Positions 20,123 to 31,545 are shown, numbered from the stretch's first letter. The stretch is 64,000 nt of DNA from Sepioteuthis lessoniana (GCA_963585895.1 OY757921.1:84308939-84372938), one strand, 5' to 3'. The notes: generated from the sequence alone by a model not told the origin. Program-made: numbers and translations.

Positions 20123-20256
20123 CTGAAAATAAAAGAGCAAGTAAGAGGTGAATAATTAACATTGAGTCAGACCAACAGGAACAGATTGATAAACGTTTAA
20201 TCGACGTAAAAGTAATAATATATTTCCGTTTATATGTCTGCGCATTTTTTATGCGG

Positions 20257-20257
<1 letters not shown>

Positions 20258-20290
<33 letters not shown>
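20258..20290. repeat. (GT)n microsatellite
   Basis: Pure GT repeats. Confidence 0.95.
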
Positions 20291-20291
<1 letters not shown>

Positions 20292-20344
20292 TGACTGGGT
20301 GTGATCTCTTTGGCCAATAGATGGGACTGAAATACCTTCTCCCA

Positions 20345-20520
20345 CCCCGAATCAGAGAAGACCTGGTAATAATGGCAATGAACAAGTATTTCATACAACC
20401 CAGATTTCCAAACTTGAGGCTGCTGTCATACCCACCTAAAATCTTTTGAGGATGGAGATGGTTTTACCCCTCTGCAGAAAATACAGTCAGTGTGTTCTAA
20501 GGCTCAACGACAGGGCTACT
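20345..20520 (-). mobile_element. Family D head fragment, diverged
   Basis: Minus-strand D head with 'cctctgcagaaaatacagtc' and 'tgtgttctaaggctcaacga'. Confidence 0.6.
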
Positions 20521-20867
20521 AACAACGTAAGGGTTGGATAAATAAACCTGCTTTTCATGCATAGGATAATTATTGATATTTGTCAAAGAAATACAAAATA
20601 CACGTATAAATTGATCCCTCCACCTTTTAATAATGAACCCTCAAAAAGGTACGGGATGAACTATTGAGAATGTACTAAATGACCCGTTAAAGCGGTGTGC
20701 TCCCATTGTAAAAGCAGTCTTCGATGTTTGTAATGCTTCCATTTCACCATAGTTGAAGAATTATACTTCGCATTTCAGTATTTTTTCCGTTATACCGAGA
20801 ATTTGAATGAAAGATTGATCATCGATACAAATGTACCCTCTCTCTTTCTTTCAATCTGTCTGTCTGT

Positions 20868-21077
20868 CTCTCTCTCTCTCTATATATATATATATTATTA
20901 GTTCCTATGTTTACGTGAGAGTCATAAATACAATTAGGTATATATATATGAAAATGCATAGAGATGGAAAAACACAATGTCTTCATAGACAGAAAAGACA
21001 AGAAAGTTTCTCATTTTTTTTTTTGTTTCATTTACATGTCTATGCATTTTTATTCTGTAGAATGTATTTCCAGTCTT

Positions 21078-21133
<56 letters not shown>

Positions 21134-21211
21134 CCCGTGTGTAAATGTAGAGTTATAAATACAATTAGGCGCGCGTACACACAGAAACGTATATATATAT
21201 ATATATATATA
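20868..21211. repeat. Microsatellite cluster with a duplicated spacer
   Basis: (TC)n(TA)n at 20868-20895, (TA)n at 21081-21130 and 21190-21213. The motif 'cataaatacaattagg' appears after each of the first two, so a short segment was duplicated. Translated frames here are low-complexity artefacts. Confidence 0.7.
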
Positions 21212-21219
21212 TATTTTAA

Positions 21220-21620
21220 AATAGGTAGGTCCACGAAGAGATTTGTAGATTTTGAATATATTTATTTATTTTGTTCTTACATACGTGTATGTTTCCAGCT
21301 TGTTGATTTCGTCAGAGAACAAATATGGCATAAGGCCTTGTTAATGAGGTACTCAATGACACATGAACTCACTCGTGTTTGCAGTTTGAATTATTTTCAG
21401 TTGTTACGGGTTTATATTGATGTCATCCTCTCTTTTTTCTGAGAGAGTGTTTATCTTAGTCTACTTTACCTCTCATTGATATTTGATATGTTTTTGTAAA
21501 TGTGCTTGCGTTGAAGTGGTTTTAGATTTCACTAACGGTTATTTTTCCTCTGTCTTGGTGTGAGTGTGTGTCTTGGGGACTTTTTGTGCAAATATATGTG
21601 TGTAGTGTGTTTTGAAATTT
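21220..21620 (-). repeat. Family F repeat, copy 1
   Basis: Minus-strand unit of about 400 bp containing the reverse of 'gtggacctacctat', 'gtatgtaagaaca', 'ctggaaacatac', 'gagtgagttca' and an upstream part with 'gagaggtaaagtagac'. A B-box-like 'gagtgagttcatgtgtc' suggests a tRNA-related origin, but I cannot confirm it. Confidence 0.6.
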
Positions 21621-21689
21621 ACTGGTAACCTTTTTTCCTAATAATTTCGTCTGTGTATTTATATACATATCTATGTATGTTTGCGTATA

Positions 21690-21895
21690 TATAACCAAAT
21701 GAAAATCATTCAAACTGCAAACATGTGAGTTCAAGTCTCTTTTAGTACCCCATTAACAAGGCTTTGTGTCATATATGTTCTCTGACGAAAGAAACCAGCT
21801 GGAAACATACACGTATGTAAGAACAAAATAAATAAATTCAAAGAATACAAATCTCTTTGTGGACCTACCTATTTAAAGATATTTTTATTCTCTCT
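21690..21895 (+). repeat. Family F repeat, copy 2 (3' half)
   Basis: Inverted relative to copy 1. 'aaactgcaaacatgtgagtt' through 'acatacacgtatgtaagaac' to 'gtggacctacctattt' matches it closely. Confidence 0.7.
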
Positions 21896-22029
21896 TTGGA
21901 CCTTCAACAAAAATTATATATATAAATATACAGATAAATTTAAACCTATATTAAATGAAACATGAACCGTATATACACACAAACGGAAATAAACACACAC
22001 ACACACACACATATATTTATATATATATA

Positions 22030-22180
22030 TATACACAAAAACATAAGTTATTAAAAACCATTCAAACTCCAAACACTAGTAAATTAAAATCTCATTTAAT
22101 ACCCATTAACTAGACCTTATGCCAAGCATGTTCTTGACGAAAGAAAAAACTGAAAACACACACACAAACATTGACAAATG
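22030..22180 (+). repeat. Family F repeat, copy 3 (partial)
   Basis: 'cattcaaactccaaacacta' and 'aatacccattaactagacct' match the F body. It ends in a (CA)n stretch. Confidence 0.55.
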
Positions 22181-22189
22181 TCTACATAT

Positions 22190-22664
22190 ACAAAAAAAAG
22201 GAGAAAGAACTACCAGTAAATTTAAAACCACAAAAGTTCCCATGATACACACTTAAATACACAAAAAACTGTAAGTGAAACCCAAAACCACGCCAACACA
22301 CACACACGCACACACACACACACACACACACAACTATAAACATATCAAATATCAAAGACGGGTAAAGCAGACCAAATTAAGCATACTCCAGAAAAGAGGA
22401 ACAACGACCCCTATATAAACCCTGTTTGATCAACCAAAGGTTATTTATACTGGAAACAAGAGTGGATTCAAGTCTCATTGAGTACCCAATTAAAAAGGCC
22501 TTGTGCCATATATGTTCTCTGACATAAGCAACAAGCTGAAAACATACATATATATAACACGTATGTAAGAAAATAATAAATAAGTTCAAAAAATAGAAAT
22601 TTCTTCGTGGACCTTCTTATTTTCAAATATATCCTTGTTCTTTCTTTGGACCTACAACAACCAT

Positions 22665-22665
<1 letters not shown>
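22190..22665 (+). repeat. Family F repeat, copy 4 (longest)
   Basis: Both halves are present: 'aaaccacaaaagttcccatg' to 'gggtaaagcagaccaaat', then 'gagtggattcaagtctcatt' to 'gtggaccttcttat'. It contains a (CA)n tract at 22296-22331. (TA)n follows at 22671-22704. Confidence 0.65.
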
Positions 22666-22704
<39 letters not shown>

Positions 22705-22706
<2 letters not shown>

Positions 22707-23560
22707 GTGTGTGTGAACTAACACATTTATAAAAATTCTTTAATTCTTAAAGGAATAAAGATTATTTGATTGAATTTATTCGGAAATAAATCTTACACGA
22801 ACACCACTATATATATGCGTGTGTTCGCGTGAACTACATATATACCATGTGTGGATATTATATATGAGCTATGTGTGAGAGCTGAGACTTTTATATAAAG
22901 AAAGAGATATCGATCTACAGAGACACAAATATATAGATCCCATTCTATGTCCTTATATTTTATCTTATATCGTGTTGTTTATGATTGATTTGAACTGAAT
23001 TGGCGAAAATCTCTTTTCATGGATGAGCGACTTCTTCTCAGTACGCATTGTTTTCGTAATAGAGTTTGAGAAAAATTAGCAACCGAAATTGAATCTGGTT
23101 GATTCAGCATTCTCTGCATGCAAACGCAGTTATCGCCTTATTTCCTTATTCGCTGCGAAAGACGCCGATTATTTTCTGCAAAGTTTGGGAGAGAATCTGG
23201 TTGGTTAATCCGAGAATCTAATTGTTGTGATTGGCTCGGCTGATAGGGAACGGTCTGGCAACCATAGTTGGCCGTCGTCGCCATCTTTAAATTGTCTGAG
23301 TTGCATAACTCTGCAGTACACCGTATTGGGTTGGAAAAAGGATGACAAAGGTAGTGATGGGGGCAGATTAAAATTAAGAAGCTCTGATTGGCTGATTTAT
23401 TTTAACGGCATTTCAACCTGTCTTTTATGGCTAGCAGTGTGGGAATCACGTTCATTGTACCTTCATATAAATATTCCTTTGTAGAGTTGTTTCTTAAAAG
23501 ATTTCTTTTTGTACACGGTCCTCTACATTTGGCAATATTCTGAATAGACCGAATTTGACC
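22705..23560. other. Unassigned region
   Basis: About 850 bp with no family match. 22980-23300 is less AT-rich, but frames are short and show no recognisable domain. Confidence 0.4.
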
Positions 23561-23561
23561 C

Positions 23562-23925
23562 ATAGATAAGAACCCAACAGATTTTACTACTTCGGGTTAA
23601 AGAAGACTTGGTAGTAATTTACGAAGGTCTTTACTTCGATTTAGCACAAGGCCAAATGAATGGGGCACCCAATGAGACTCGAACTCACTCGTGTAGGTTT
23701 GCTAGTCTAACTTGCTAACCATTACACCACCAGAGGTGCCCCAGAGAAGACTTGGTAGTAATGTCAATGGTGGAGTATTCTACACCACACAAAACATAAA
23801 AACTGGAGCCTCACCATCAGATGCAGTTCGTGTCATATACTCAGGTCCTCCTCAGTTTTTGTTTTTTTTCTTGACCTTGTTAGGGAGATTGAATCAGCCA
23901 ATTGTAAGACCCACCGACCAGGCAG
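23562..23925 (-). mobile_element. Family D head, split by a nested SINE
   Basis: D head on the minus strand from 'tttgacccatagataagaac' to 'cccaccgaccaggc', interrupted at 23619-23744 by family E. Removing E and one duplication restores the D order. Confidence 0.8.
23619..23744 (-). mobile_element. SINE family E, complete, nested in D
   Basis: 126 bp with a tRNA-like head on the minus strand ('ggtggtgtaatggttagcaa', then B-box-like 'gagttcgagtctc'). The 3' part reads 'ggccttgtgctaaat'. It is bounded by the 18-bp duplication 'agaagacttggtagtaat' at 23601-23618 and 23745-23762. Confidence 0.88.
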
Positions 23926-24003
23926 TCAAGAAATCTAGTTTAAAAAAAAACAGGGAAGTAGTGGGGATCCCTTAATACAGCATTCAATAAAATTATAAAT
24001 TTA

Positions 24004-24064
24004 GCTTGGTTAACGTATTTAACGGCAGATCAACTCTTCATGTGTTATTTAATGTAGAAATTTG
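24004..24064 (-). mobile_element. Family C/D tail fragment
   Basis: 'acggcagatcaactcttcat' and 'gttatttaatg' are the shared C/D 3' tail in minus orientation. Confidence 0.6.
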
Positions 24065-24682
24065 ATTCATTCGTGAATGTTTGATAATAATCATAACTAT
24101 TTTTATTTTCAATATATCTCAGCAACAATTTTTAAATTATATTTCAATTTGACAATAATAACCAATTGTTCGATGTTCAGACATTTAAAAAAAATACCCC
24201 AACAACTACAGGGATAGTATGATAATCAGTATTTATTCATCTATTTAAATTATCTATTCAAAATCAGTTCTTTTTGAATAATCACATTGCTTTAGACATT
24301 TTTGAGAAAAGGAAGCCTGTCGTAGCCTAAAGCTACATCTTGTATCATTATTCATTGTTTTTTCGAAACAAAAAGTCCAACAAAATTCTGCACTGTTGAA
24401 TCTCTATCTCAGTATAAATAAGCAGCCAAAAAGCTGACTCGCCAGTCGGGCCTGCCCGGACGAGAGGGATTAAAATGTGGCACTGTTCCAACCATTCTAC
24501 ACTGTCCCAGTGGTTCCTATCTCCTCTCAGCTGCTCCTGTCTGCCCTTAACTATTCTGGTCCTTTTCAGATCACTTATCTTACCACTACTACTAATGTTC
24601 TTTCTAGGGCAATCCAATTAAATGTAGACTACCTCCACCTTTAAGTTCACCACGAGAGGTCGACACTGTCGACAATGACTGA
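24065..24682. other. Unassigned region
   Basis: Contains a 90-codon minus-strand frame (24348-24617) with no recognised domain and no neighbouring coding signal. I do not call it a gene. Confidence 0.4.
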
Positions 24683-24701
24683 CTAGCAGCTCACCAGCCG
24701 A

Positions 24702-25107
24702 GTATTTGTCGCTGCCTCCCACCAGACACGACTTGACACAAGGTCAAAAGCCCGAAGGCCGATTAAAGTGGGGATAAAGGGGAGGGGAGGTCGGGAACGA
24801 GCCGAGACTCGAACCCTGCTTGTCAGTGCTGCTCATCGGCTCACTTAGTGCAATGTGAGCCTGATGAGGCAAGCAGTTTCACGAACCCAAATGTGGGTCC
24901 GGGCACGTATGCCAGTTAACGGCTTAAACTAGACGCTTGGTCTAGTGCCGTGCATGGGGGACAAAGGAGACAAAAATGCAGCTCGCCCACCCGAAGGTAG
25001 CCTAGTCGAAACTAGGTGCCTAATTAAAGGCCCCAAGTCTGCTATTGTTCCTTTTCCAGGGCCACGCTCCGGACCGAAGTCCAGAACAGGCCCCGGGGAG
25101 CTTGCCC
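24702..25107 (-). mobile_element. SINE family G, longer copy with target-site duplication
   Basis: 406 bp bounded by a perfect 19-bp repeat 'ctagcagctcaccagccga' (24683-24701 and 25108-25126). It matches 12672-13008 over most of its length and extends about 70 bp further at the 5' end (right side) with GC-rich sequence. B-box-like 'gggttcgagtctcggc' on the minus strand. Confidence 0.85.
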
Positions 25108-25126
25108 CTAGCAGCTCACCAGCCGA

Positions 25127-25570
25127 CGCAGTCCAGAACGCCCTCTCAGGCCGATTACCAACCAGACTTAGAAGATGCAGCACAGGCCAACTTCATCAGC
25201 TCGCTCGCAGTTAACACCGATCAAAAATCGGGTCAGCTGCCTACCAACCAACGAGAGGTCGACTAGCTTTCCCCAGCGACTCGACGCATCTAAAACTCTT
25301 GTTGTCTGCAGACTAACTGGTTACATAGATGCACCAGCAACCACTTCAAACATTACTCAGACTCACTGTCGTCAAGAACCATGAAACAGTCGAGTCTATG
25401 CTTTTGGCATAACCAAGCAGAAATTTCCTCAACCGCATGTTTTTTTTTGCCACAAAAATAATGGATTTTAGCAAGACCACTTTGCCCCTGTTCTTGCTTT
25501 AGCTGTTGTCATTTATTTCAAACATCTGCGGGATTGATATATTTATCAACCTCACAACGGCCCTGACTCA
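25127..25570. other. GC-richer unassigned segment
   Basis: Base composition is higher in G+C than the surroundings from about 25060 to 25390. Several overlapping frames of 60-90 codons stay open, but none shows a known domain. It is possibly a remnant of an older element. Confidence 0.35.
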
Positions 25571-25585
25571 GCACTGTTTCCCTGG

Positions 25586-25784
25586 TTTGGCATATCAACC
25601 ATTGCTGATTATTTAATGTCATATCCTGATTTTACACATGCGTTAAATACATGACTATTATACTCATTTATTAGATAAATGATCAAGCAATTCTATTTCT
25701 GACAATTCAATTTAGCAAATTCAAAGTTAAATAGTTCCAAGTATTGCAGTGTATAACTAACGATTCAATTAAACATTAATCTTG
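25586..25784 (-). mobile_element. Family D tail and middle
   Basis: 'ggcatatcaaccattgctga' tail followed by D1/D2 middle on the minus strand. It breaks at about 25785. Confidence 0.65.
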
Positions 25785-25905
25785 TCCAGTCGTCTGGAGA
25801 AGTACAATACTCTAACTGCTTCTCTGAAGAAGGGTAAGACCCCACCAAAACGAGTGTCCTTGATATGACACTAAACAACCTTATGGTGAGGTTCCAGTAT
25901 AAGCA
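25785..25905 (+). mobile_element. Family D head fragment, inverted inside another D
   Basis: Plus-strand head 'gtccagtcgtctgg', 'gggtaagaccccacc', 'gagtgtcc..gacactaaac' lies between two minus-strand D segments. Confidence 0.7.
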
Positions 25906-26217
25906 TAGTTTTTATTTACACACAGTTAAATGTAAAAAAAAAAGTTAATTTCAAATAATTCAGTTAAGCGAAATTACAGTTTAATTCTATTTGACCCATT
26001 GATAGGACTCAATCAGATGCTACCACTCTGGGCCACAGTGGACCTGGGAGCGATGACAATGAAGGAGTACTCCGCATTTCCCAAAACTCCAGTATTACAG
26101 GAGCCTCACCATTAGATTTTTAATATCATATCCAGAACACTCGTTGTGGAGAGTTGTCTTATTCCTCTGCAGATAAACTGACGGCGTATTCTACAGCCGC
26201 TGCCGACTCGGCTTGTT
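25906..26217 (-). mobile_element. Family D middle and head
   Basis: Continues on the minus strand to 'cgctgccgactcggc'. Confidence 0.75.
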
Positions 26218-26221
26218 TTCT

Positions 26222-26878
26222 TAATTTGTTTTATTTGCTTAACGGCATATCAACTTCTTATAAGTAATTTAAAGCCGAAAAATAATTTATTTGTAAAATC
26301 CTAACTATTTATATCTCTCACGTTCTACTTAAAGATTTTTTAAATCACGCGTTTTTATTTGTTTGTAATAATTTGTTTGATAATAATCCTGTCATGTATA
26401 TGATTTGTAAACATAGATTTTGTCGGTAACATTTTTAAACGAGATAGAGCTCATTTATTTGCATACTGTTAACTGGTTTCAAGTATTGTTAGCATTAATA
26501 GTTCTATTTAAATGATTTAAAGTGTGGCTATTTATGGTTAACACACAGTTGAATGGTTTGAAATATTGCTATCTAACACTAATAATCCAATCAAAAATTA
26601 GTTATTTGATTGTACACAGTTAAGTGGTTTCAAGAAAGGAAAATGATTATACAGTCCTAGTTTACCCATTGATGGGACCCTAACAGGTACTACCCCTCTG
26701 GGTCAGAGTGAGCTTGAGAGTAAAGGTAATGAAAGAATACTCCAAATTCACCAAAGCTCCAGGTCAGGCGCCTAACATCATGTGATTTAATGTCATATCT
26801 AGGACAATCGTTTGTGGGGATCTTACCCTTTAGAAGAGATGCAGTCACCGTATTCTACAGCCTCAGCTTACTGGGCTG
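26222..26878 (-). mobile_element. Family D retroposon, D2-type middle
   Basis: Tail 'acggcatatcaacttctta', middle with 'agttaaatggtttcaag..attgctatctaacactaat' units, head to 'cctcagcttactgggc'. Confidence 0.8.
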
Positions 26879-26937
26879 ATATTGTATACACTATTATTAT
26901 TTAATACAAATAATTTCCCCTTATCACTCTGTCAATT

Positions 26938-27180
26938 TGGTTTGGTTTGAATTGTTTTGGTTTTAGGGCACACCAAGACTCGTATGCTATTTAATGCCTA
27001 ATCTTCTTTATACAAATTTATTAGATAGATACGATTTGGTTTTATTGGCGTTTATGGCATATCAACCATTTTGGGCTATTTAATGCCAAATCCTCTTTAT
27101 ACATGTATAATAAATATGATTTGTAAACAAATTTTGCTGATAAAATTTTTAAACGAACCTGAGCCCATTTTTAGCACATA
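26938..27180 (-). mobile_element. Two successive family D tail segments
   Basis: 'gggcacaccaagactcg' (tail 1) and, at about 27055, 'ggcatatcaaccattttggg' (tail 2) follow each other with little body between them. Confidence 0.65.
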
Positions 27181-27185
27181 ATTAG

Positions 27186-27578
27186 TTTCGTTTGGTTTTA
27201 TGGCACATCAAACATTGTTGTTTATCTAATGCCAAATCCATTTTTATAAGAGAATCAAATATAGTATTTGGAAACAAATTTTGTAGATATACACAGTTAA
27301 ATGATCAAACAGTTCTTTCTCTTACAATTCAATTTAGCTTAAGGCATTTGTTTGTACTCAGTTTAAAACAGTCCTATTTGACCCATAGATAGGACCCTAT
27401 CAGGTGCAAGCACTCTTGGTCAGAGCGGACGTGGAAGTAATGGCAATTAATAGGCAGTCCACTTTCCTCAAAGCTCCAGCATTACTGGAGCCTTATTATT
27501 AAACTGTTCAGAGTCACATCCAGGACGCTCGTTGTGGGGGGGGGTCTTACTCTTTTGCAGAGATACAGTTGGTGTATT
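27186..27578 (-). mobile_element. Family D retroposon, short form
   Basis: Tail 'ggcacatcaaacattg', one or two middle units and a head to 'cagttggtgtattctac'. The last 5' bases are lost. Confidence 0.75.
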
Positions 27579-28161
27579 CTACTGGGTTGATCCCTGTCGG
27601 TAGGGCTTTGATCACTCTGACTCTATACCCTGCTGAGAGACAAGACACGCACGCAGCGTCAAAATTGATGTCTCTATGGGAATCCTTTTACCCGGGTTTG
27701 TGTCAAACATCAAAATTCGGAGTGTTGCTATTAGATCACCACAACGCATAACAACTGGACTCCTTCATATTTGGCCTTTTAAAACAATTCCTCGAGTTTC
27801 ATTGAAAGAAAGAAATCAAGTATGAAAAAACACAACGTTGGAAGAAGAAACATCAATAATTTCATATAACAAGCTGGGACATACATTTATTTGGATGTAT
27901 TGTATGACTATAGTCTTTCCTTTGGCTGCTACAAGAGTAAACAGTATTCCGTTTGTATGTGAGAACGGAGAAATGTGAATGCAAGTATGTTTGCGTGAAA
28001 GAATCAGTTCATATATGTGTACATTGTAGTAACAGAGATACTAGGAGATAGATAGAATTTAGCTTTTCCGGTGGACGGTGGCGCCGGTGTCTAAAGCAGT
28101 TTCTTGGAAGTTGATCAGTGTTATGATAAGCGTTGCGTTCACGTGTAAATATGAATGAGGT
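27579..28161. other. Unassigned region
   Basis: Nothing recognised. Short frames only. Confidence 0.35.
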
Positions 28162-28816
28162 ATTGATTGGTTGGTTGGTTGGGTTTTTATGGCATATAAA
28201 CCTTTCTAAGTTATTGAAGGCCAAATCCATTTCTATGCAAATAGTCAGCTCTATTTCAAACAATTCAGTTTAGCGTGAGTACACAGTTTAATTGTCAAAA
28301 ACATTTCTATTTCAAACTATTCAGTTTATTCAAACAGAGCTAATTCAGTTTAGTATGAGTACAGATTTTGTTTACACACAGTTTAATGTCAAAACAGTTC
28401 TATATATAACAATTCAGTTTAATGTAAGTACCAAAAAGTTCCATTTCAAACAATTCAGTTTAGCATAAGCACCTTGTTTAAATGTAAGTACAGTTTAATT
28501 GTCGAAAACATTTCTATTTCAAGCTATCCAATTTAGTCAAACAGTTCTAATTCAAACAATTCTGTTTAGCATAAGTATGCAGTTAGTTTTATTTAACCCA
28601 TGAATAGGTCCCTATCAGGTGCTACCATTCCGGGCAAGAGTGGAACTGGGAGCAATGGCAATGAAGGGGTGCTCCACATTCTCCAAATCTCCCGCATCAC
28701 TGGAATCTCACCATCAGATTGTATAGTGTTAAATTTTGGACACTAATTAGGGGAGGGAGTCTCACCCCTCTGCAAAGGTGTAGTCGGTGTATTCTACAGC
28801 CCCAGCTGACTAGGCA
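28162..28816 (-). mobile_element. Family D retroposon, complete
   Basis: Starts with '(ggtt)n', 'atggcatataaacc', then several middle units and a full head to 'cccagctgactaggc'. Confidence 0.88.
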
Positions 28817-29242
28817 AGAATGAGGTATTGAATATCAGCAGCCGGTGACGTGGACCTTAGCGGAAATATGGGTCACTACCGTGGGGGCCAAACTTCGTAA
28901 TTTCTGTATTGTTTTTCTTCAGAAATAGACACCAGAACTATGTCATTTTATTTATTTCTGATTGGCTCTAAAAATAAAACTACGTGGTATGATTACTGCT
29001 ATGTTCGCGTGATATTTTAGCGGTTTCTCCCGAAACGATCATGACTTATAAAACACCTCTTGAATTCGTATTTCATAGTTATGTCTCACAATTTAATTGG
29101 TGTTATTTGTGATGTCAGCACTTATTGTATGTTATTCGTTTGTAAATATATTTGGTGGCATGTTTAATATTCAAATAGCTTTTGTTAGCTAAAAAATACT
29201 TCTCATGGTTAAAATGATAAAGTTTATTATCAAGATAATTAG
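28817..29242. other. Unassigned region
   Basis: About 430 bp of AT-rich DNA without a recognised feature. Confidence 0.35.
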
Positions 29243-29466
29243 TAAGTCAGCCGACCGTTGTCGAAGCCGACCCGAAGGCCCCCTTTTCAATAGCTATTAC
29301 ACCGAATAGGTGAAGGGGAGGGCGCTACCCCTTTCTGTGGAATGCTCCCACTTCATCTACGTCCGTACTTTATAATGCCGAGTGTTAAGCAAGGAGGCAC
29401 CTAGTACTATTTTTAGTCTTTGTTATGACTCGACTTAGGATTGAAACCTCGTCTCCTGGACCATTG
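29243..29466 (-). mobile_element. SINE family A, 5'-truncated
   Basis: Minus-strand A copy from 'gccgaccgttgtcgaag' to 'ctcgtctcctggaccattg'. The tRNA-like head is cut. Confidence 0.8.
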
Positions 29467-29494
29467 TGAGAAACATATTGTATATTTTAATGGA

Positions 29495-29640
29495 CAAGAC
29501 AACAGTAAACTGCATCTGATGTTGAAGCTGCAGTTTTGGAGATCAAGGAAATGGGGGGACATCCCTTTCATTGTCATTACTCTCAGGTCCACTCTGGGCT
29601 GGACTAGTAGTCCTTGTTAGGATCTTATTTATCCGTCAAA
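29495..29640 (+). mobile_element. Family D head fragment
   Basis: Plus-strand D head with 'gatgttgaagctgcag', 'ctctcaggtccactctggg' and 'taggatcttat'. Confidence 0.6.
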
Positions 29641-29726
29641 CGGACCTGTCTAAAAACCATTCACATTCAATTCAATAATAATCCAAGAATAACTAAACAA
29701 AAAATGTAAATATGAATGCTCAATGA

Positions 29727-29968
29727 TGGTTGGTTGGTTGGTTTTTATGGCATATCAACTCATGGAGGATATTTAACGCCAAATCCTGTTAATAAGTATA
29801 TCAGATACATATGATTTGTTTACAAATGGTTTGTAGGTAACATTTTTAAACGAGCCAGGGCACATTAGTTTATTGTTAAAAAATTTCAAGTATTCCTATC
29901 AAACATGAATAATTTTATTAATTATTAAATATTTGTTTACACACAGTTTAATGGTTTCAAGTATCATC
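29727..29968 (-). mobile_element. Family D, first half (host of a LINE insertion)
   Basis: Tail 'atggcatatcaactcatgg' and D2 middle ending at 'gtttcaagtat'. It resumes at about 30516 after the LINE fragment. Confidence 0.75.
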
Positions 29969-29969
29969 A

Positions 29970-30515
29970 ACCGAAAAAGACATCGACACGCGGCTAACGA
30001 AGGCATGGACTGCTATCGATAAGCTATCGATCATATGGAAATCAGACCTGACCGATAAAATGAAACGCTGTTACTTCCAGGCAGCGGTCGTGTCGACACT
30101 GCTGTATGGATGCACTACATGGACGCTAACAAAACGGCTGGAGAAGAAGCTGGACGGCAATTACACAAGAATGCTTCGAGCAATATTAAACAAGTCCTGG
30201 CGGCAACACCCCACAAGGCACTAACTATACGGCTACCTACCTCCCATCACGAAAACTATCCAAGTTAGACGAACCAGACAGGCAGTACACTGCTGGAGAA
30301 GCAGGGACGAGCTCATAAGTGATGTACTCCTATGGACCCCCACATATGGCCGAGCAAAAGCAGGACGACCAGCTCGAACCTACATACAGCAGCTATGTGA
30401 GGATACGGGATGTAGCCCTGAAGACCTGCCAGAGGTGATCAACGATAGGGAGAAGTGGCGAGAGAGGATCAGGGATATCCGTGCTAGCGACACGACATGA
30501 TAATGATGATGATGA
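29970..30515 (+). pseudogene. Non-LTR retrotransposon 3' end (RT C-terminus) with GAT tail
   Basis: Broken coding sequence with stops and shifts. Recognisable pieces include 'YTRMLRAILNKSWRQHPT', then 'RAKAGRPARTYIQQLCED' and 'EDLPEVINDREKWRERI'. It ends shortly after at a stop near 30500 and a (GAT)n tail. This C-terminal module is common in invertebrate LINE polyproteins. It sits inside a D copy. Confidence 0.85.
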
Positions 30516-30852
30516 TTTTTATCAAATAACTATAATTTTATTTGTCCACAGTGAAATGTTTTCATGTATTGTTATTCAACTTTAACTGTTCAATTTAACA
30601 CCAGTTATTTGTTTACACACAGTTTAATGGCTAAACAGTACAATTTGACCCACAGATACAATCCTCACAAGGACTACTGCGCTGGGTCGGAGTGGACCAA
30701 TGGGTAACAGCAATAAATGGGCACCCCACATTCCCCAAAGCCTGAAGTCTCACCATCTGATGCAATGTAATGTCATAACCACGACACGTGTTCTGTTTGA
30801 CACATAAGCATTAAGATGTACTACCATTCAAAGTCTGGGTAGACCTAGGAGT
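30516..30852 (-). mobile_element. Family D, second part
   Basis: D2 middle then head to about 30852, where a family B insertion begins. The head resumes at 31417. A second partial head start ('tgacacataagcattaag') at about 30798 points to a local duplication. Confidence 0.6.
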
Positions 30853-30869
30853 AATAACATTTGCCAAAG

Positions 30870-31399
30870 GAGGTTATCCTCGGAGGAAATAGACACGGCA
30901 ACCCGAGTTCAAATCCTAGACGAGACTGATCGCATTTCACAGAGCACTAATACCCTTGGAAAGGTATGAATCCAATTATTCTCCCTCCAGCTATGCGTAA
31001 ATAGTTGGGCATATAGAACATCCATGAACAGCACTCACCTTCACAAGCCAAAAGTAACATGGTTGCCTCCTTGGAAAAGCTAGCCAGCTAAAGATTACCT
31101 CTTTTATTGAAGAGTTCATGAGCAGCATGTAGATTGGCTCACTTTACAGGAATGGACCCGTCCAACACATTTGCATGAGTGGGATCCATTCATCTACTTA
31201 TTCTCAACCAAATTACTCATAGGTAATTTTTGCCACTCTATTCGAGTCACCAAATATTCTACAGGGCAGACTAGGTTCTTCAGCCTTGGTGAGGCAACTA
31301 GTCAAGGAGAAAGAAAAGTCTGAATTTAAACCTGTTAAACTCCGCTTAAAAATTGACCTTGTGTCATATCCTGCTCGAGCGGAGGGGTTGGTAAATATG
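30870..31399 (+). mobile_element. SINE family B, itself split by ~235 bp
   Basis: B 5' half at 30870-31018 and 3' half at about 31254-31399. Flanked by 'aataacatttgccaaag' (30853-30869) and 'aataacatttaccaaag' (31400-31416), a 17-bp duplication with one change. The 31019-31253 insert is unassigned. Confidence 0.82.
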
Positions 31400-31416
31400 A
31401 ATAACATTTACCAAAG

Positions 31417-31545
31417 CTCCAAGACTGGAGTCTCAATATCAGATGCAGTTTAGTGTCATATCCAGAACACTTACTGGGGAGGGGTCTTATCTCACTGCAG
31501 AAGTGCAGTCGGTGTATTCTACAGTCCCAGCAGAATGACCTAAAT
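31417..31545 (-). mobile_element. Family D head, remainder after the B insertion
   Basis: Continues 'ctccaagactggag' to 'ctacagtcccagcagaatg'. Confidence 0.75.

Noticed and set aside
20831..21442. 203-codon plus-strand frame
   Set aside because: Made of (TC)n and (TA)n translations joined to family F sequence. It reads low-complexity Ile/Tyr runs and has no domain.
22980..23480. Possible host exon or promoter
   Set aside because: Base composition is slightly higher in G+C, but I found no splice-bounded frame, domain or convincing promoter motif.
24348..24617. 89-codon minus-strand frame
   Set aside because: No homology recognised, no neighbouring exons or signals.
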